The position numbers were made by a program, and so were the translations under genes. Below, one piece after another: positions 25,601 to 36,304 of a DNA stretch of 64,000 bases. A model generated the notes under the pieces. That model was not told the origin of the DNA and searched no databases. It saw only the letters and a list, made by a program, of their open reading frames with translations. Numbering within the stretch: the stretch's first letter is position 1; each line of letters opens with the position of its first letter. Source of the stretch: Wolfiporia cocos (Eukaryota > Basidiomycota > Agaricomycetes > Polyporales > Phaeolaceae); assembly GCA_029448655.1 (NCBI GenBank), contig JACCLO010000004.1, positions 2,170,001 through 2,234,000 of the forward strand, written 5' to 3'.

Positions 25601-28088
25601 ATGGCTGCACATTGTTTACCTCGACGGGCATCCCGTTGCTGGTCTTGTCACGGGGACTCCGCTACCCGCGGTAGAACTCGCTTGCCAAAAGGCTTATGTC
25701 TCATCAGGAGAGGCACAGCTTGTTCGATTTGACAGCGACCAGGAGTGGCGCCAGCGCAGACAGATGGAAGATTACATGAGAATGGGACTATGGTGGTGCA
25801 TCACTGGCAGAGGGATTGCTCTTCCACTGACGTGCTACCTCTTACCTATCACTCATGACCTGCAGATCGACTGGGCCGCCGTTGCACGGGGAGTGGCTCA
25901 TCCGTACGGCACGTCAGATTGGGCCCCCATAGGCGAGCAGCACTACCATCATACACTTGCCATCTGTAGCAGAGAACCTGGCCGGCCTTTCATTCTTCAC
26001 AGCATCCGCAAGGATCTATCCCCTATGTCCGTCCCGCCACCGGGTTCGCGGGAAGCTGAATTCCCGACATATAGGGATTTTTGGATTCACAAGTTCACAA
26101 GGAAGGAGAACGTACCTGAAATACCGCCTAATGGACCCTGCATAGAAGGCCAGCCGCTACACAGGCATACAGCATCCACGTATTCTCTCGAAGGAGACAT
26201 CGGACAACCCTCTGCGGCAGCACCGCCGATATTGCTATACCCACTTTGCCTGTGTCGTCGAGCGGAGATCTCGGAAGAGATGTACCGGGCATTTCATGCC
26301 CTGCCGGAACTGTGCCATCGCATCACAGATATCTATCGTGCGCGCTGTGCTCGTATGGGATTATCGTTGCCACCCATCGTCGACGATGTGATGGTACAAG
26401 CGCTGACGCTGCCGAGTGCCAACGCAGGATTCAACAACCAGCGTCTGGAGACACTAGGCGACGCCGTTCTCAAAGTCTCTACGGTCGTGCACCTTTTCAA
26501 CAGGTACCCATACCGGCACGAAGGCCAGCTAGATATGCTGCGTCGGACTGCGGTCTCGAATCGCACGCTGATGGCTCGAGCACTAGAACATGGCATGGAG
26601 CGGTATCTAACATCGGAGTCGCAGAGTATGCGCGTTTGGCGGTATACGCTGCCGCCCGAGGGCGACCTTACGTCCGACGAACCTTGTCGACAGGTTGAGC
26701 GAGCGTATCCTCGCCGGAGCTTGCAGGACTGCATGGAAGCCACGCTAGGAGCGAGCTTTGCCACGGGGGGCGTTGACATGGCCCTGCGTGCAGGCACTGC
26801 GCTGGGACTATGCTTCGGCGGACCGTTGCCCTGGAGTATACGCTACGGCGGACGATACCCGGAGAGCTCGGCCTCTTCCCTCTTCACGACCCTGCAGGAG
26901 ACTATGGGCTACAAGTTCCGCTACGGTCAGTTGCTGCTGGAGGCGGTGACGCACCCCTCGTTTGGTTCGTGGGACAGCCCTTCATACCAACGCCTGGAAT
27001 TCCTTGGAGATGGTACGTATGTATCATCTGTGAAGATCGTATCTCATCGTCGATTGTATCAGCTTTCCTTGACCTGGTCGTGATGCGATATCTGTACGAA
27101 AAATTCCCGAAAGCAACGTCTGGCCAGCTATCGTGGGCACGCTCTCGCGCAGTATGCGCTCCTGCTCTTGCCGCCGTCGCCGTGAAGCGCCTGTCACTCC
27201 ACAAGCTGCTCCTCATCAACAACGTGGAGCTTAGCGTTGCCATCAGCAAATACATCCCTATCCTACAAGCACTCTCGGACGAAGAAATCGTAAACCACGC
27301 ATGGAAGCAGGATCCTCCTAAGGCAATTAGTGACGTATTGGAGAGCGTCTTAGGTGCAGTGTTGGTCGACTGCGACTACCAGTTCGAGAGGGCCGCAAGT
27401 GTGGCCGAGCTAGTAATGCACGATGTTCTCCTAGTCCTCTCTCCAGATCTCCCGAAGGATCCTGTGTCAGAACTGATGGTCTGGTCCGGACAATCTGGGT
27501 GCAGAAAGATCAGCTTTCGGTACGTCGCCATATCATGACAACATCATGAAATGATGTCACTGATATTCACCCAGGAAAACCGCGAGCCGTCCGGAAACCA
27601 AGCGAAACGACAGCATTTCCGTCATAGTCCACGAGCAAAGCATCGTGGGCCCGATTACAGCTCCGAATTTATCTATGGCCAAAGGCCTCGCGGCGGAGCG
27701 AGCCCGCTTCACACTCTCTCATCCTGATCATATGCATCACTTATCTCGTATCTGCGATTGTCCGAAAAAGGAAAACACAAAGCCCAAGGTCGACGGGAGC
27801 GTCGCAGATGTTGCTGCGGCAGCGACTGCGTCTGCAGATGCGGACGCCGACGTTGAACCGGACGCAGCCGAGTTTGATGACGAGACCGCCGAAGGATTCA
27901 CACATCTCGCCATGAAATTTGCAGAAGAATACACTGAAGAGGTAAAAACCGAGTCAACGAACGACGACGATTTCGTCGATGAAAGTGAGGATATGATGGA
28001 TAACGAGATCATATCTGATGTGGAAGTCAAAATGAATGTTGATGAGTCCCCACCTGAAGTTTTTGTGCAATGGGTGGGTTCTACCTAA
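22660..28088 (+). CDS. DCL: Dicer-like RNase III / helicase (RNA silencing)
   Basis: Dicer cuts double-stranded RNA into small interfering RNAs. Eight exons (22660-23011, 23698-23747, 23796-24047, 24094-24766, 24828-24868, 24918-27012, 27063-27519, 27575-28088) join in frame to 1477 aa. The helicase has LDTGSGKT near residue 37, DECHH near 141, and SVAEEGLDFP with QSRGRARHK near 475. A dimerisation (DUF283-like) region follows (NSAIGLLNHLCSLIPHD). I see no PAZ motif, as is usual in fungal dicers. RNase IIIa has RLETLGDAVLK (~964) and LQDCMEATLGA. RNase IIIb has RLEFLGDAFLD (~1147, rebuilt across an intron) and ISDVLESVLGA. All catalytic acidic residues appear present. The C-terminus has a long acidic, alanine-rich extension. 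Two oddities: intron 1 is 686 bp, and the stop codon lies inside a MITE. Confidence 0.93.
23253..23330 (+). other. 78-nt imperfect hairpin in dicer intron 1 (pre-miRNA-like)
   Basis: The left arm 23253-23289 and right arm 23296-23330 pair over about 33 positions with small mismatches and bulges around a 6-nt loop (23290-23295). The size and bulging resemble a microRNA precursor, but a short MITE remnant would look the same. The flanking intron also repeats a TCATTGC(A/G)TCTCAG word (23211-23221 and 23516-23529), which favours an inserted element. Confidence 0.6.
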
Positions 28089-28302
28089 CTGTTCATATGA
28101 GTCTTGAGCAGTAGGGTGGAGTTTCATTACAACAAGCCATTCATTGATGTATGTGCTTACTACTGACACATCATAGGATCTTCCCCATGGGTAGATCTTA
28201 TGATATGCCAGTAGTAAGCACATACATCCATGAATGACTTGCTATGATGGAGCTCATGCTACTGCTCAAGACCCATATGAACATTTAAGTAGAACCCACT
28301 CA
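28071..28302. repeat. 232-bp near-perfect hairpin MITE at the 3' end of the dicer gene
   Basis: The whole segment folds on itself around about 28186. The left end TGGGTGGGTTCTACCTAA pairs with the right end, and almost every base between them is matched. A possible 4-bp TGCA duplication flanks it (28066-28069 and 28304-28307). The left arm contains the TAA (28086-28088) that ends the dicer frame. Confidence 0.85.
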
Positions 28303-28877
28303 CTGCACAGAAGGTTCTATGTAATGAGATGAGATGTTCTTACTGTTAAATCATCATGTGTGTATGTAACAACACATGTCAATGTGCACATTTGAACAAG
28401 ACTACAGAATTTAATTTCTGATGTGAAGTTCCTGTTAGTGTATGATAATCAAGGGTAGTACTAGTTCTGGCCACGCCCACTACAATTGACACCACTGTTT
28501 TCTGAAGACATGACTCAGGTGCAGTGAATACCTCTATGACACCCACCACCACAGCATGTAGTTGCCAGCACTCAGTCACAAGTGCATGACATACTCAAAC
28601 ATATTGTTAAAGAACTAGCAAATTATAAGAACTAGCAGGATATCTGAATGACCAGTTCCTATATTGTTAGGTCATTCGCCATTCGAGGGGCAAGCGGCTG
28701 GCTTATCTAGTAGCTCAAATAAGGCCGTGTTATCAGATCCATCGATCGTGCAACGTTCGCTATGGTTGTGGCAGTTTTAGGGTCTCGTGACAACGAAGCT
28801 GAAGCTGACAAATCTCATAGCTTCCATAACATTATTTCCTCACGGTTCTAAGCCGTATTGTCATCTCTTTCGTAGAC
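28303..28877. other. Intergenic between dicer MITE and AhpD-like gene
   Basis: This AT-rich stretch has no supported coding frame. It may include the pre-insertion 3' end of the dicer transcript. Confidence 0.5.
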
Positions 28878-29802
28878 ATGGCGTCTCTTGCGACCAAAGG
28901 ATTCCTAAACCAGCTCAGATCCCTCTACCCGACTCATGTAGCCGCGACCCCAGACACAATATTAGCTCAGCCGTGGTATCTGATCGCAGCAGTAGCGTTC
29001 AGTGCTAGCCGCAAGACAGAAGCTGTGCCCGTTGTGTTTGAGTTCGTCATGAGCGAGCTCAAGCTGGCACAAATCGGTGAACAGCCAGAGAGAGCACTTG
29101 CACAGCGGATGACGTTGGCAAACAAGATCAGAGAAGCGCTGCTGCAATCTGGGCAGTTGACTGGCATGCCGCGAGTAAGCGATAGCTGATAACGTCTCAA
29201 GATGCGAGAGGTTGACTCCATTGATGGTAGGTGATTGAGAGTCTCATTGCTCTTCGTGGCATCATGCCTGAGGAGCTGCGTCCCAAGCAGGTTCTGCGGT
29301 ACGTTGCCTGAGAAAGCAGCTGAATATCCAATCTGATCAACTAACGCACATCTTCGATCGATGCTCCATGATAGTGATCGAACAAAGACTATTGCAGACT
29401 ACGAAGAGAGTGGAGAGAGGCTATTCCGAGCGATGTATCGCGATACCAAGGACTCCGTACAGGCCTTGTTGGATTCCGCGTACCCAGACCTAGGTGCGTC
29501 CTAGATCACCCTTATCCTAAAATCACATTCTTCTGACAGAATCATAATCAGGTTGGTACTGCAACACAATTGGCTATGGCATTACGTACGGTGGCACCGA
29601 CATATTGACGCAGGTAGAAACCTCGTACGTGGTCGTAGCAGCTTTGATTGCCGTCGATGCCCCGCGCCAGATTGTGTGGCATTTAGCAAATGCACAGAAC
29701 GGAGGAGCGACGTTGGAAGAGGCAAGAGCGGTGCGAGAAATTGCGATGAAAGTGGCGGAGGTTTCGGGTGTGAAGTGGGAAAATGGCGTACCTGAGGTCT
29801 GA
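28878..29802 (+). CDS. AhpD-like / carboxymuconolactone decarboxylase-fold protein
   Basis: Four exons (28878-29174, 29231-29298, 29375-29493, 29552-29802) join in frame to 244 aa. The sequence resembles fungal AhpD-like/CMD-fold proteins. An N-terminal helical part (YLIAAVAFSASRKTEAVPVV) is followed by LANKIREALLQSGQLTGMPR. The core is YPDLGWYCNTIGYGITYGG, then DILTQVETSYVVVAALIAV and PRQIVWHLANAQNGGA. It ends with ARAVREIAMKVAEVSGVKW. The AhpD catalytic CxxC pair is not seen, so peroxidase-reductase activity should not be assumed. Bacterial relatives act in antioxidant defence or aromatic degradation; the fungal role is unknown. This is the last intact gene before the repeat-rich half of the window. 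Confidence 0.75.
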
Positions 29803-29905
29803 TGAAGAATGGCGTTGGTTAATTTTTTGCTGCATTGTAGAAGATAGATCTCCAGATATAGCATTTGGTAGAGGTCAGTGGCTTTACTGGGGATTGTAGA
29901 GTTAT

Positions 29906-30602
29906 AGTCAACTATCTTAATCTACCAACTGCCCTTCGCTTAAGAAACCGCAGTTGCGAGCTAGGTTTGCACACAGATTAATCTGCTAGCTGCGGCAGAT
30001 TAATCTACTGTGACAATAAAATGGTACATTCAGGATTCGAACCAAGGACCTTAGCACAGATGAGAATAAGAGCATCACAGCATAATTAGCCAATTGAGCC
30101 ATAGTGACAACAGTTACCATTGACCAATCAAAATATATATAACGCAAACTTTACACACAATTTCCACAAATCATCAAGGCAACTAACTGCTACAACAAGC
30201 ATAAAAAAATCAATGATAGTGGTAGCTTGTTTTACCATGCCTGACCTGGAGCAATTCACAATGGGAAAGTTGAATACACTGGAATCACAGGTCTTTAGAG
30301 GCAGATTCATTTGTATTTGTGTTATGGAAGATGTTAAACTGCGAAAATGAAGTTTACAAAATACTCTATATATTTCTTAAAAGTGCAAAGATACTAGTTG
30401 CACTGTAGCTCAGTTGGCTAATGTATGCTGCAATGCTCTTATTCTCATCTGTGCTAAGGTCCTTGGTTTGAATCCTGGATGTACCATTTTATTGTCACAG
30501 TAGATTAATCTGCCGCAGCTAGCAGATTAATCTGTGTGCAAACCTAGCTCGCAACTGCGATTTCTTAAGCGAAGGGCAGTTGGCAGATTACGATAATTGA
30601 CT
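29906..30602. mobile_element. 697-bp foldback element with tRNA-like (SINE-type) arms
   Basis: Inverted arms of about 195 bp (29906-30112 and 30400-30602) flank a ~290-bp AT-rich centre. Outer ends pair as AGTCAA(C/T)TATC... with few mismatches. Each arm contains an RNA polymerase III A box (TAGCTCAGTTGG at 30406-30417; degenerate in the left arm) and B box (GGTTCGAATCC, read on the minus strand near 30037). The spacing is tRNA-like, but the acceptor stem does not pair, so this is tRNA-derived repeat, not a tRNA gene. Short palindromes (AGATTAATCT) lie between tRNA part and termini. No target duplication was found. Confidence 0.7.
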
Positions 30603-30804
30603 GAAGTCCCTCGGGGATTGGGAATGTAATACACGTCTGAGCACTCTCAATCAATCGATCATTTTGCAACACCTCCATGCACATCAAGCAGGTCACTCAA
30701 TCTAGCGCTCCACCTAGACATGCATTTAACGCAGTATATCATATTCACTAATCCGAAATGTGACCAGATATCCTCAAGCGCGACCGCCACCAAGGACTAC
30801 ACAT

Positions 30805-31426
30805 TCAACAAGGGCAGCTATCAAATGCTGCCTTTGATTGAATTATCAGAACTTGTGCATTCTCTGAGCGGGGCTCAATAGTGCACATAAATGAATGAGG
30901 ATGTCTACAATTTCATATCAGTGCACTGTCTAACTATCCCAAACAGTTCATACCTGATGATACCAGAAACGAAACACGCGCTAGGCGTGATCTCTTTGCC
31001 AGAAGAGTATCTCGCTTTCCATATGTTCAATGTCGCAATCACACACGCTACGACTATCCATACACTTGTGTCTGCAAACTGGCGACCAGGGCAGATGCTA
31101 CGCCAATTGCGGATGTCATCGCGAATTGGATGCCATGTTCTGCAGATGAATGATGTGCACTCACCGCCGACCAAATCCAAATACGTAGTTGCGCGAATCT
31201 GCCAATTCCATGTCCATTTCAGACATTCCCGCGAAGCGTTCCGGACAGAACTCCTGTGGATCAGGATATATGTGCTCATTCTGGCTCATGGACCTGCCAG
31301 TGCGTTATGAATCGTCAGACATCTCCGTGCCACTTTCTACTAGTAACAAACCAGATATTGGGTACGACCATGGTTCCCTTGGGTATGTGGTACCCAAGGT
31401 ACTGGTACTCATCATGCTCTGTTACA
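30805..31426 (-). pseudogene. Cytochrome P450 fragment 3: PERF and heme-binding region to stop
   Basis: This is the 3' part of the P450 gene interrupted by L elements. Reading down the minus strand from the junction: YLGYHIPKGTMVVPNIW, an intron, YPDPQEFCPERFAGM, then FGFGRR split by an intron from ICPGRQFADTSVW. That gives the complete heme-cysteine motif FGFGRRICPGRQF. After one more intron come CTIEPRSENAQ and a TGA at 30807-30805. All motifs are intact, so this end of the gene shows no decay apart from separation. The junction at 31412-31426 is the 15-bp target duplication of L copy A. Confidence 0.9.
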
Positions 31427-31497
31427 GAGAGAGAGAGAGAGACAACCATTTATATCCCGCAGTCAGTATCCTAAGTACATGTGCGGCAGCTAACGAG

Positions 31498-31765
31498 TGT
31501 TACGGGTCGAATACCCGTTTGTATATTCGAGTCGCGAATATAGATCGTTCTTCTGCACGTAGGCACGTCGCCGTATGCAAGGCAAATACTCGTTAGATGC
31601 CTTCAGGTCCTAAGTGAAGTCCTTAGGGTTCTGTTACGGGTTGAATACCTGTTCGTATATTCGAGTTGCGAATATAGATCGTTCTTCTGCACGTAGGCAC
31701 GTCGCCGTATGCAAGGCAAATACTCGTTAGATGCCTTCGGGTCCTAAGTGAAGTCCTTAGGAGAT
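31498..31765. repeat. 134-bp tandem duplication inside the solo LTR
   Basis: Two direct copies start at 31498 and 31632 and differ at only a few positions. Other copies of this LTR family carry a single unit. Confidence 0.85.
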
Positions 31766-32339
31766 CGGTTAATATCCAATACGCGTTAGAGGATATAATC
31801 TGTTCAAGTACGAGTCGAATAGAATATAAGACTCGCCCAAGTCCGAGAAGTCAGTGTGCACTTCGAGGACTTAGTCGTTCGATTGCTCGAGTGAGAAATA
31901 CTGAGCATAGTTTCCTACGTTTGAGAACGAGTATAAGACTTCTTGTTTATACAACAAGGTCGAGCTGAAGAGCCTCGACGGTAAGTACATGAGTTTTTAT
32001 ACTACGCTAGGTTTCAGGGGTCAGGTCTGTCCCAGATGCCACCGATACTATCTACGCTATAGTCCCAAACGTCTGATAAGTATGGAGTGATATATCTGAG
32101 ACGATAGATAGGAATGATGGCGGTTGAACGCCATCTGTCAGCTAATAAACGATGAACATGAAACGGTGGCAGGGTTGGATCTGCCAAAGATGAAACGAGC
32201 CCTATTGACTAGTACAACTGGGGATGCGCCCAGTAAGATCACGAGTAGCCAGGGGGGTTGGTTGCGCAACAAGTCCCTGTATCGTATTCGCCCTATGGTG
32301 AGTTCTGTCGATATTCGAAAAATCAAAATAACCGTAACA
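31498..32339 (+). mobile_element. Solo LTR, TGTTACGGG family, TSD ACGAG
   Basis: It begins TGTTACGGG and ends CCGTAACA, with ACGAG at 31493-31497 and 32340-32344. The same site is empty in L copy B (about 35425-35440) and in the truncated L copy near 1230-1245, which confirms the insertion. It contains an internal 134-bp tandem duplication. Confidence 0.93.
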
Positions 32340-32799
32340 ACGAGAGCCCAAGGTCGAAGGTGATAGTTTACGAAAGACATGAGTAGGGTGGTGTGCGGGG
32401 TCGTACGTCGGTTATGTATCGTAGGAGAGGGCGAGCAGATGGAAGAAGCCCCGAGGTTAGGCGACACCAATCGCTCTAGTGATACGTAGAGAGAAAAGAA
32501 AAGAAAAGAAAATGGGAGGTGAAAACTAAGAGGAAAAGTACGTAGCAGAAGAACCCGGACTTCTTGCAAGGTGGCATGTGGGAAGGCGGTCAGGTACGAG
32601 AACGGATAGTCATGGATACGCGTCCGTGGAAGTGGGAGGTGATGACGCCGTAGTTAAAGTCATGGATAGCGCTCTCGAGCGCTTTGAGTATATGGCCGTC
32701 GTTGGCATCGGTGAATGAGAGGAGAACAGAGGAGTGCGTCTTGTGGTCAGGGATGTTGGGGTTCATCCGATGTATGAAGTGAGGTGTAAAGGGGTATGG

Positions 32800-33945
32800 T
32801 CATGGAGCAATGGTGTAGAAGGGAGTTCGACTGAGTGCGTAAAAGAATTCGTCGGCAAGGTCTTGATTGGTGACTTGAGTGCCATCAGCGTAGTGACAGG
32901 CGATGCCGTTGATTTGGACAGTGTAAGTGTTAGGGATCGGGGTGGGAGGTCTGGTATTACGAATCATGTCGAGGGAAGGTGTAGGTCCGATGGGGTGGTC
33001 GTACATGGGAGGTTCCAGGAGGGCTGTCATAGTTTGATCAACCCAAAGCGGTCTGCATGATTGAGGAGGAGAATCGTCGGTGGTGTCCGCAGGGGTAGCC
33101 ACGGAGGGAGGAGTGGTTATGGGTGAAGGGAGTGGGGGTGCGGATGGGATGGGTGATTGAGAGACGGGTGAGCGAATTGGGGGAGTGAGACGTCGGCCAT
33201 CAGGGCCAAAATATTGGGGAAACATGGCACGTTCAGCAGGGGTGCCATAATTGATGGCGTAGTCTTCAGCGGATAGTTCCGAAGGAGTGGGCGTGGGTGA
33301 GTTGTGGGTGAGTTGGGGGTGAGCAGTGTCGTCCGAATCCGCTGTATGAGCGGATGGTGTGGGGGAGTGGTTGCGTGTGGGAGGAGGCGGTGGGGTAGTG
33401 GACTGTTTAGGTGATTTGACGGTGACAGTCGGGGGTGGGGTAATCGCTGGTGAGGTTACAGGAGGGGTAGGGTTGGGAGTAGGTGGTTTGTTGGGTACCC
33501 AATGGAGTTTGGGCAGGGGTGTTTTGCGTCGTGGAATTCGGGATGTGGTGACTAAGCGTTTGATGTATGGCGCCTGATGGGTCTGGATAGTGGTGCGTGC
33601 AGCAGGCGGTGAGGGTGGAGGTGTGGGAATAGGGTAGGGCATAGGGTTGGGAAAAGTAGGCGCCAGAATGGCGTCTAAGTGGTTGGCGAGTTGGCGGACT
33701 GTGTCTCGCACTGTGAGTAAGGTGAGGGCTTCGGTGTGAGCGATTTCGTCAGCTCCATGTTGGATTGCGGTAAAGAGGTAGGATACGTGAGTCTTCCAAA
33801 GTGGAAGAGCATAGTTGGAGGAGTTGGTTTCGTGTGCCCGGTGGATACTCTGGACAGCGTTTAAAAGTAGATCAAATGCAAAGGTGGCTGATGTGGTTTC
33901 GGTTTGGACCCTCTGGGTGTTGGGGACGGTGCGTTGGGTGTTCAT
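32800..33945 (-). CDS. L-element protein, proline-rich, function unknown
   Basis: A 381-codon frame starts at ATG 33945. Residues about 20-95 form a helical, conserved domain (TFAFDLLLNAVQSIHRAHE, ALPLWKTHVSYLF, then AILAPTFPNP). A long proline/threonine/serine-rich linker follows (about 100-320), then a short conserved region with TYTVQINGI. L copy B encodes a clear homologue (AFDLLFNAAQSIHRAHE, ALPLWKTHVSYLL), so selection on the protein is plausible. A further coding-like stretch lies past the stop (about 32795-32600: SSVLLSFTDANDGHILKAL) and is matched in copy B by SSIYVSFPDNDTHVILEHI, so the true product may continue through an intron or frameshift. I recognise no database family; a gag/ORF1-like RNA-binding role is only an inference. 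Confidence 0.65.
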   Translation of the reverse strand: MNTQRTVPNTQRVQTETTSATFAFDLLLNAVQSIHRAHETNSSNYALPLWKTHVSYLFTAIQHGADEIAHTEALTLLTVRDTVRQLANHLDAILAPTFPNPMPYPIPTPPPSPPAARTTIQTHQAPYIKRLVTTSRIPRRKTPLPKLHWVPNKPPTPNPTPPVTSPAITPPPTVTVKSPKQSTTPPPPPTRNHSPTPSAHTADSDDTAHPQLTHNSPTPTPSELSAEDYAINYGTPAERAMFPQYFGPDGRRLTPPIRSPVSQSPIPSAPPLPSPITTPPSVATPADTTDDSPPQSCRPLWVDQTMTALLEPPMYDHPIGPTPSLDMIRNTRPPTPIPNTYTVQINGIACHYADGTQVTNQDLADEFFYALSRTPFYTIAP

Positions 33946-34039
33946 GGTGGGAGAGACGGTGCGTGGGGGTCGGCGTATGGGTGGACGGTACGTGAGCGCC
34001 TAAGGCGATGGTGGTGGTAAGAGAGAAAGGAGGGACTTG

Positions 34040-35371
34040 TCATGCTCTGTTACACAATGAGGGATGCCTGATCCATATTTTAAGAATATACTAAGGTGTA
34101 GTATATTTGACTAACCTAGAGGGGCAACGGTATTCCAGCTGTTAGAAGATATCAGGAGTTTAGACATAGGAGATGAATGATAGATTGCCGAGGAACATAT
34201 ACCGATACAACTCATTGACAACGCATTCCAAGTACGGGAGCATCTCCCTATCTGAGAACTCTGGCAGACGCTTTGATCACGGTCAATCTCTTCCTGCGCT
34301 TTGCGCAATACGCGTGGGTGAAGTGTCATAGCAAGGAAGAATGTCAACAGCACTGATGATGTCTTGAAACAATGCGTCAGACTGTTGGTGTATGCGTTCG
34401 ACCTCGTCACAACTATACACACCGTATCTGTCCCAGCTATGCAGCCATGCATCATCAATATATGTGCAGTTACTATTTCTCAGATGCCATCTCACCGCCA
34501 AACGTCGCACCGCCGACACCTCTGATGTCGATCTTATCCCTAGAAAGTGTCCCTTTCTGCATAGATTCCTCTATTAGATGAGACAGGATTGAGGGCTTTG
34601 CTGTTCCTAACTCCTATCAAACGTGCAAGGTTTGAAACTGTAGCAAGCGCCCGATCTGTTGCGACAAGACTGACCACTTGACGCTTTGTCCATTCGTAGG
34701 GTCCGTCGCATGCTGCCTCCACTAGGCGTTGGACTACGAGCGCGTTACGCTTGAACCCGGCACCAGGCAGCCATGACGGTATGTATTTCACTATCTAGCG
34801 CATCAAGAATGTGTAAATGCCATGACCAGATACGTGCTTACAAAGTGGAAAGAAGTCCACCAGTGTTGCTCCGGTACTACCGCTCTCTGTTATGCCCTTC
34901 ATCGCCTCCGTGATCGACGTGACATATTCGTCGTCTGCAGACGTCACGGTGTAGCCATACGTGATTTCCATAATCAACGCAGCTGTAAAGCTAATTGGGT
35001 TCAGAGCTTCTATCAATTTACACAAAATATGGAGGGTCACCGTCGTATATGGTGCGTGAAACGCTCGGGCTGATCGAGTAAGGACGATAACAACACACCC
35101 ACCCCCCGCATTTTGGAGATCTGCCACGCTCTAATGGACATCTTGTCCTGCAACGCATTCTGGATCCAGCGCCTGTGCAATCGCCACTTGTCTCCATAAT
35201 CTAGCAAGATCACATTGGCAGGCTCCACGATTATCCTGTTGTCTAGAAGTTAAAAATCCGCCTATAACTATTCTTTAAAAAAATCAGACATGCATTTCAG
35301 AGACTAATACGGTGCGGGGTCGTCCTGAATACTTTGCACTTCGTTTATCCATCAAGTCTCGTGCTGCCTGG
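34040..35371 (-). pseudogene. Cytochrome P450 fragment 2: C helix to K helix region
   Basis: This is the central part of the interrupted P450. On the minus strand it begins in the 16-bp duplication of L copy B and continues DLMDKRSAKYSGRPRTVLV, intron, VEPANVILLDYGDKWRLHRR (C helix). Next come FTAALIMEITYGY, KYIPSWLPGAGFKRNALVV and DIRGVGGATFGG. The I helix is AGTDTTSSVLLTFFLAMTL, and LPEFSDREMLPYLECVVNEL includes the K-helix region, followed by WNTVAPLGIPHCVTEHD at the L copy A junction. Between KAQEEIDR and RLPEF (about 34268-34282) the frame slips by one base, an apparent inactivating frameshift in addition to the insertions. Confidence 0.9.
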
Positions 35372-35636
35372 GAGAGAGACAACCATTTATACCCCGCAGT
35401 CAGTATCCTATGTACATGTGCGGCAGCTGCTAGAGCCCATGGTCGAAGGTGAAGAGTATCGTAAATATGAGTAGGGTGGTGTTAGCGGTGGGACGTTGGT
35501 TAGTCGTGGTGAGAGGGGAAGGGGTCATAGGTACTCCGAAGGAGTGGAACGAGCATCATATGGGCCCCGAGTTAGGCCAACGCATGTGCAATAAATACTT
35601 GAGAAAATGGGTGGAGAAGGAGTAGAAAAAGTATAA

Positions 35637-35951
35637 CTAGGATGCAGAAGTACTCGCTGCGGAAATGGGTGTGGAGCTGACGATCTCCCAAGAGATCTGA
35701 GGGTTGAATACGTTGCGTTTGCGGGCGATGCGTTGGATTCCAGCTAGAGATTCTTCGATGTGTTCGAGGATGACGTGTGTATCGTTGTCGGGGAAGGATA
35801 CGTAAATGGAAGATTGGAGCTTCGTGGAACTGTCGTTGATCCAGTTGAAGTTGGAAAATTGAATCAGCTCGGCATGTTGGACGTTGGCACGGTGAAGACG
35901 GTACCAGAACATGGTGTTCCGGATTACTGACACAAGCGCTATCTCAAGCAA
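35637..35951 (-). pseudogene. 3' coding-like part of the L copy B protein
   Basis: The frame on the minus strand contains SSIYVSFPDNDTHVILEHI and AGIQRIARKRNVFNPQ, matching by position the region past the stop in copy A. It lies 3' of the solo LTR that split this copy. Confidence 0.55.
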
Positions 35952-35970
35952 CTACTCAGGGGAATATTAC

Positions 35971-36299
35971 TCGCGTGGAAGCGTATTCCTAGTCTGAGGC
36001 TACTCAAGGCAACAAAGGCCAAGATGAGTCTGGGGTGCTCCCTGCTCGTCTGGCTGGTATATATGCTCGTAGGCTGTTTGTACATGTTTGGTTACTATAC
36101 AGTATTACGTAAGCTGATAGACCGTTTAGAGTATGGTAAACCCTATCGTAGGTGTAGAGCCACATCAAGGGTGTCCAGGGTCTTGTGTAAGCACGTGTGG
36201 GGTGTTCGGGGTCCTCGCACGTGATGCATAGGCGGGCGCTTAGATAAGATAAGAGGCGTCACTAGTAGATATCTTGTTGGAGAAAATCGGCTTGTGACA
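35971..36299 (-). mobile_element. Solo LTR in L copy B, TSD ATTAC
   Basis: A 329-bp insertion ends TTGTGACA and is flanked by ATTAC at 35966-35970 and 36300-36304. On the minus strand it has a TATATA box followed by a GGGAGCACCCC hairpin and CAGACTCATCTTGGCC, as in the LTR at 60231. The low-coordinate terminus reads TC instead of TG. Confidence 0.8.
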
Positions 36300-36304
36300 A
36301 TTAC

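Larger units (their letters stand above)
31427..34039 (-). mobile_element. L element copy A (ORF-bearing, non-LTR type)
   Basis: The element reads on the minus strand, with its 3' tail as (GA)n at 31427-31441 in plus orientation. It is flanked by a perfect 15-bp duplication, TCATGCTCTGTTACA, at 31412-31426 and 34040-34054. Without the solo LTR inside it (31498-32339 plus its TSD) it is about 1.77 kb. It carries a 381-codon frame and no recognisable reverse transcriptase. The long variable-length TSD and simple-repeat tail point to target-primed reverse transcription. Confidence 0.85.

Noticed and set aside
30400..30490. Functional tRNA gene
   Set aside because: A and B boxes are good, but acceptor ends do not pair and the same sequence is present inverted at 30020-30112; it is a tRNA-derived repeat.
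32138..32569. 143-codon minus-strand frame
   Set aside because: It crosses the boundary between the solo LTR and L copy A, so it is a chance frame.
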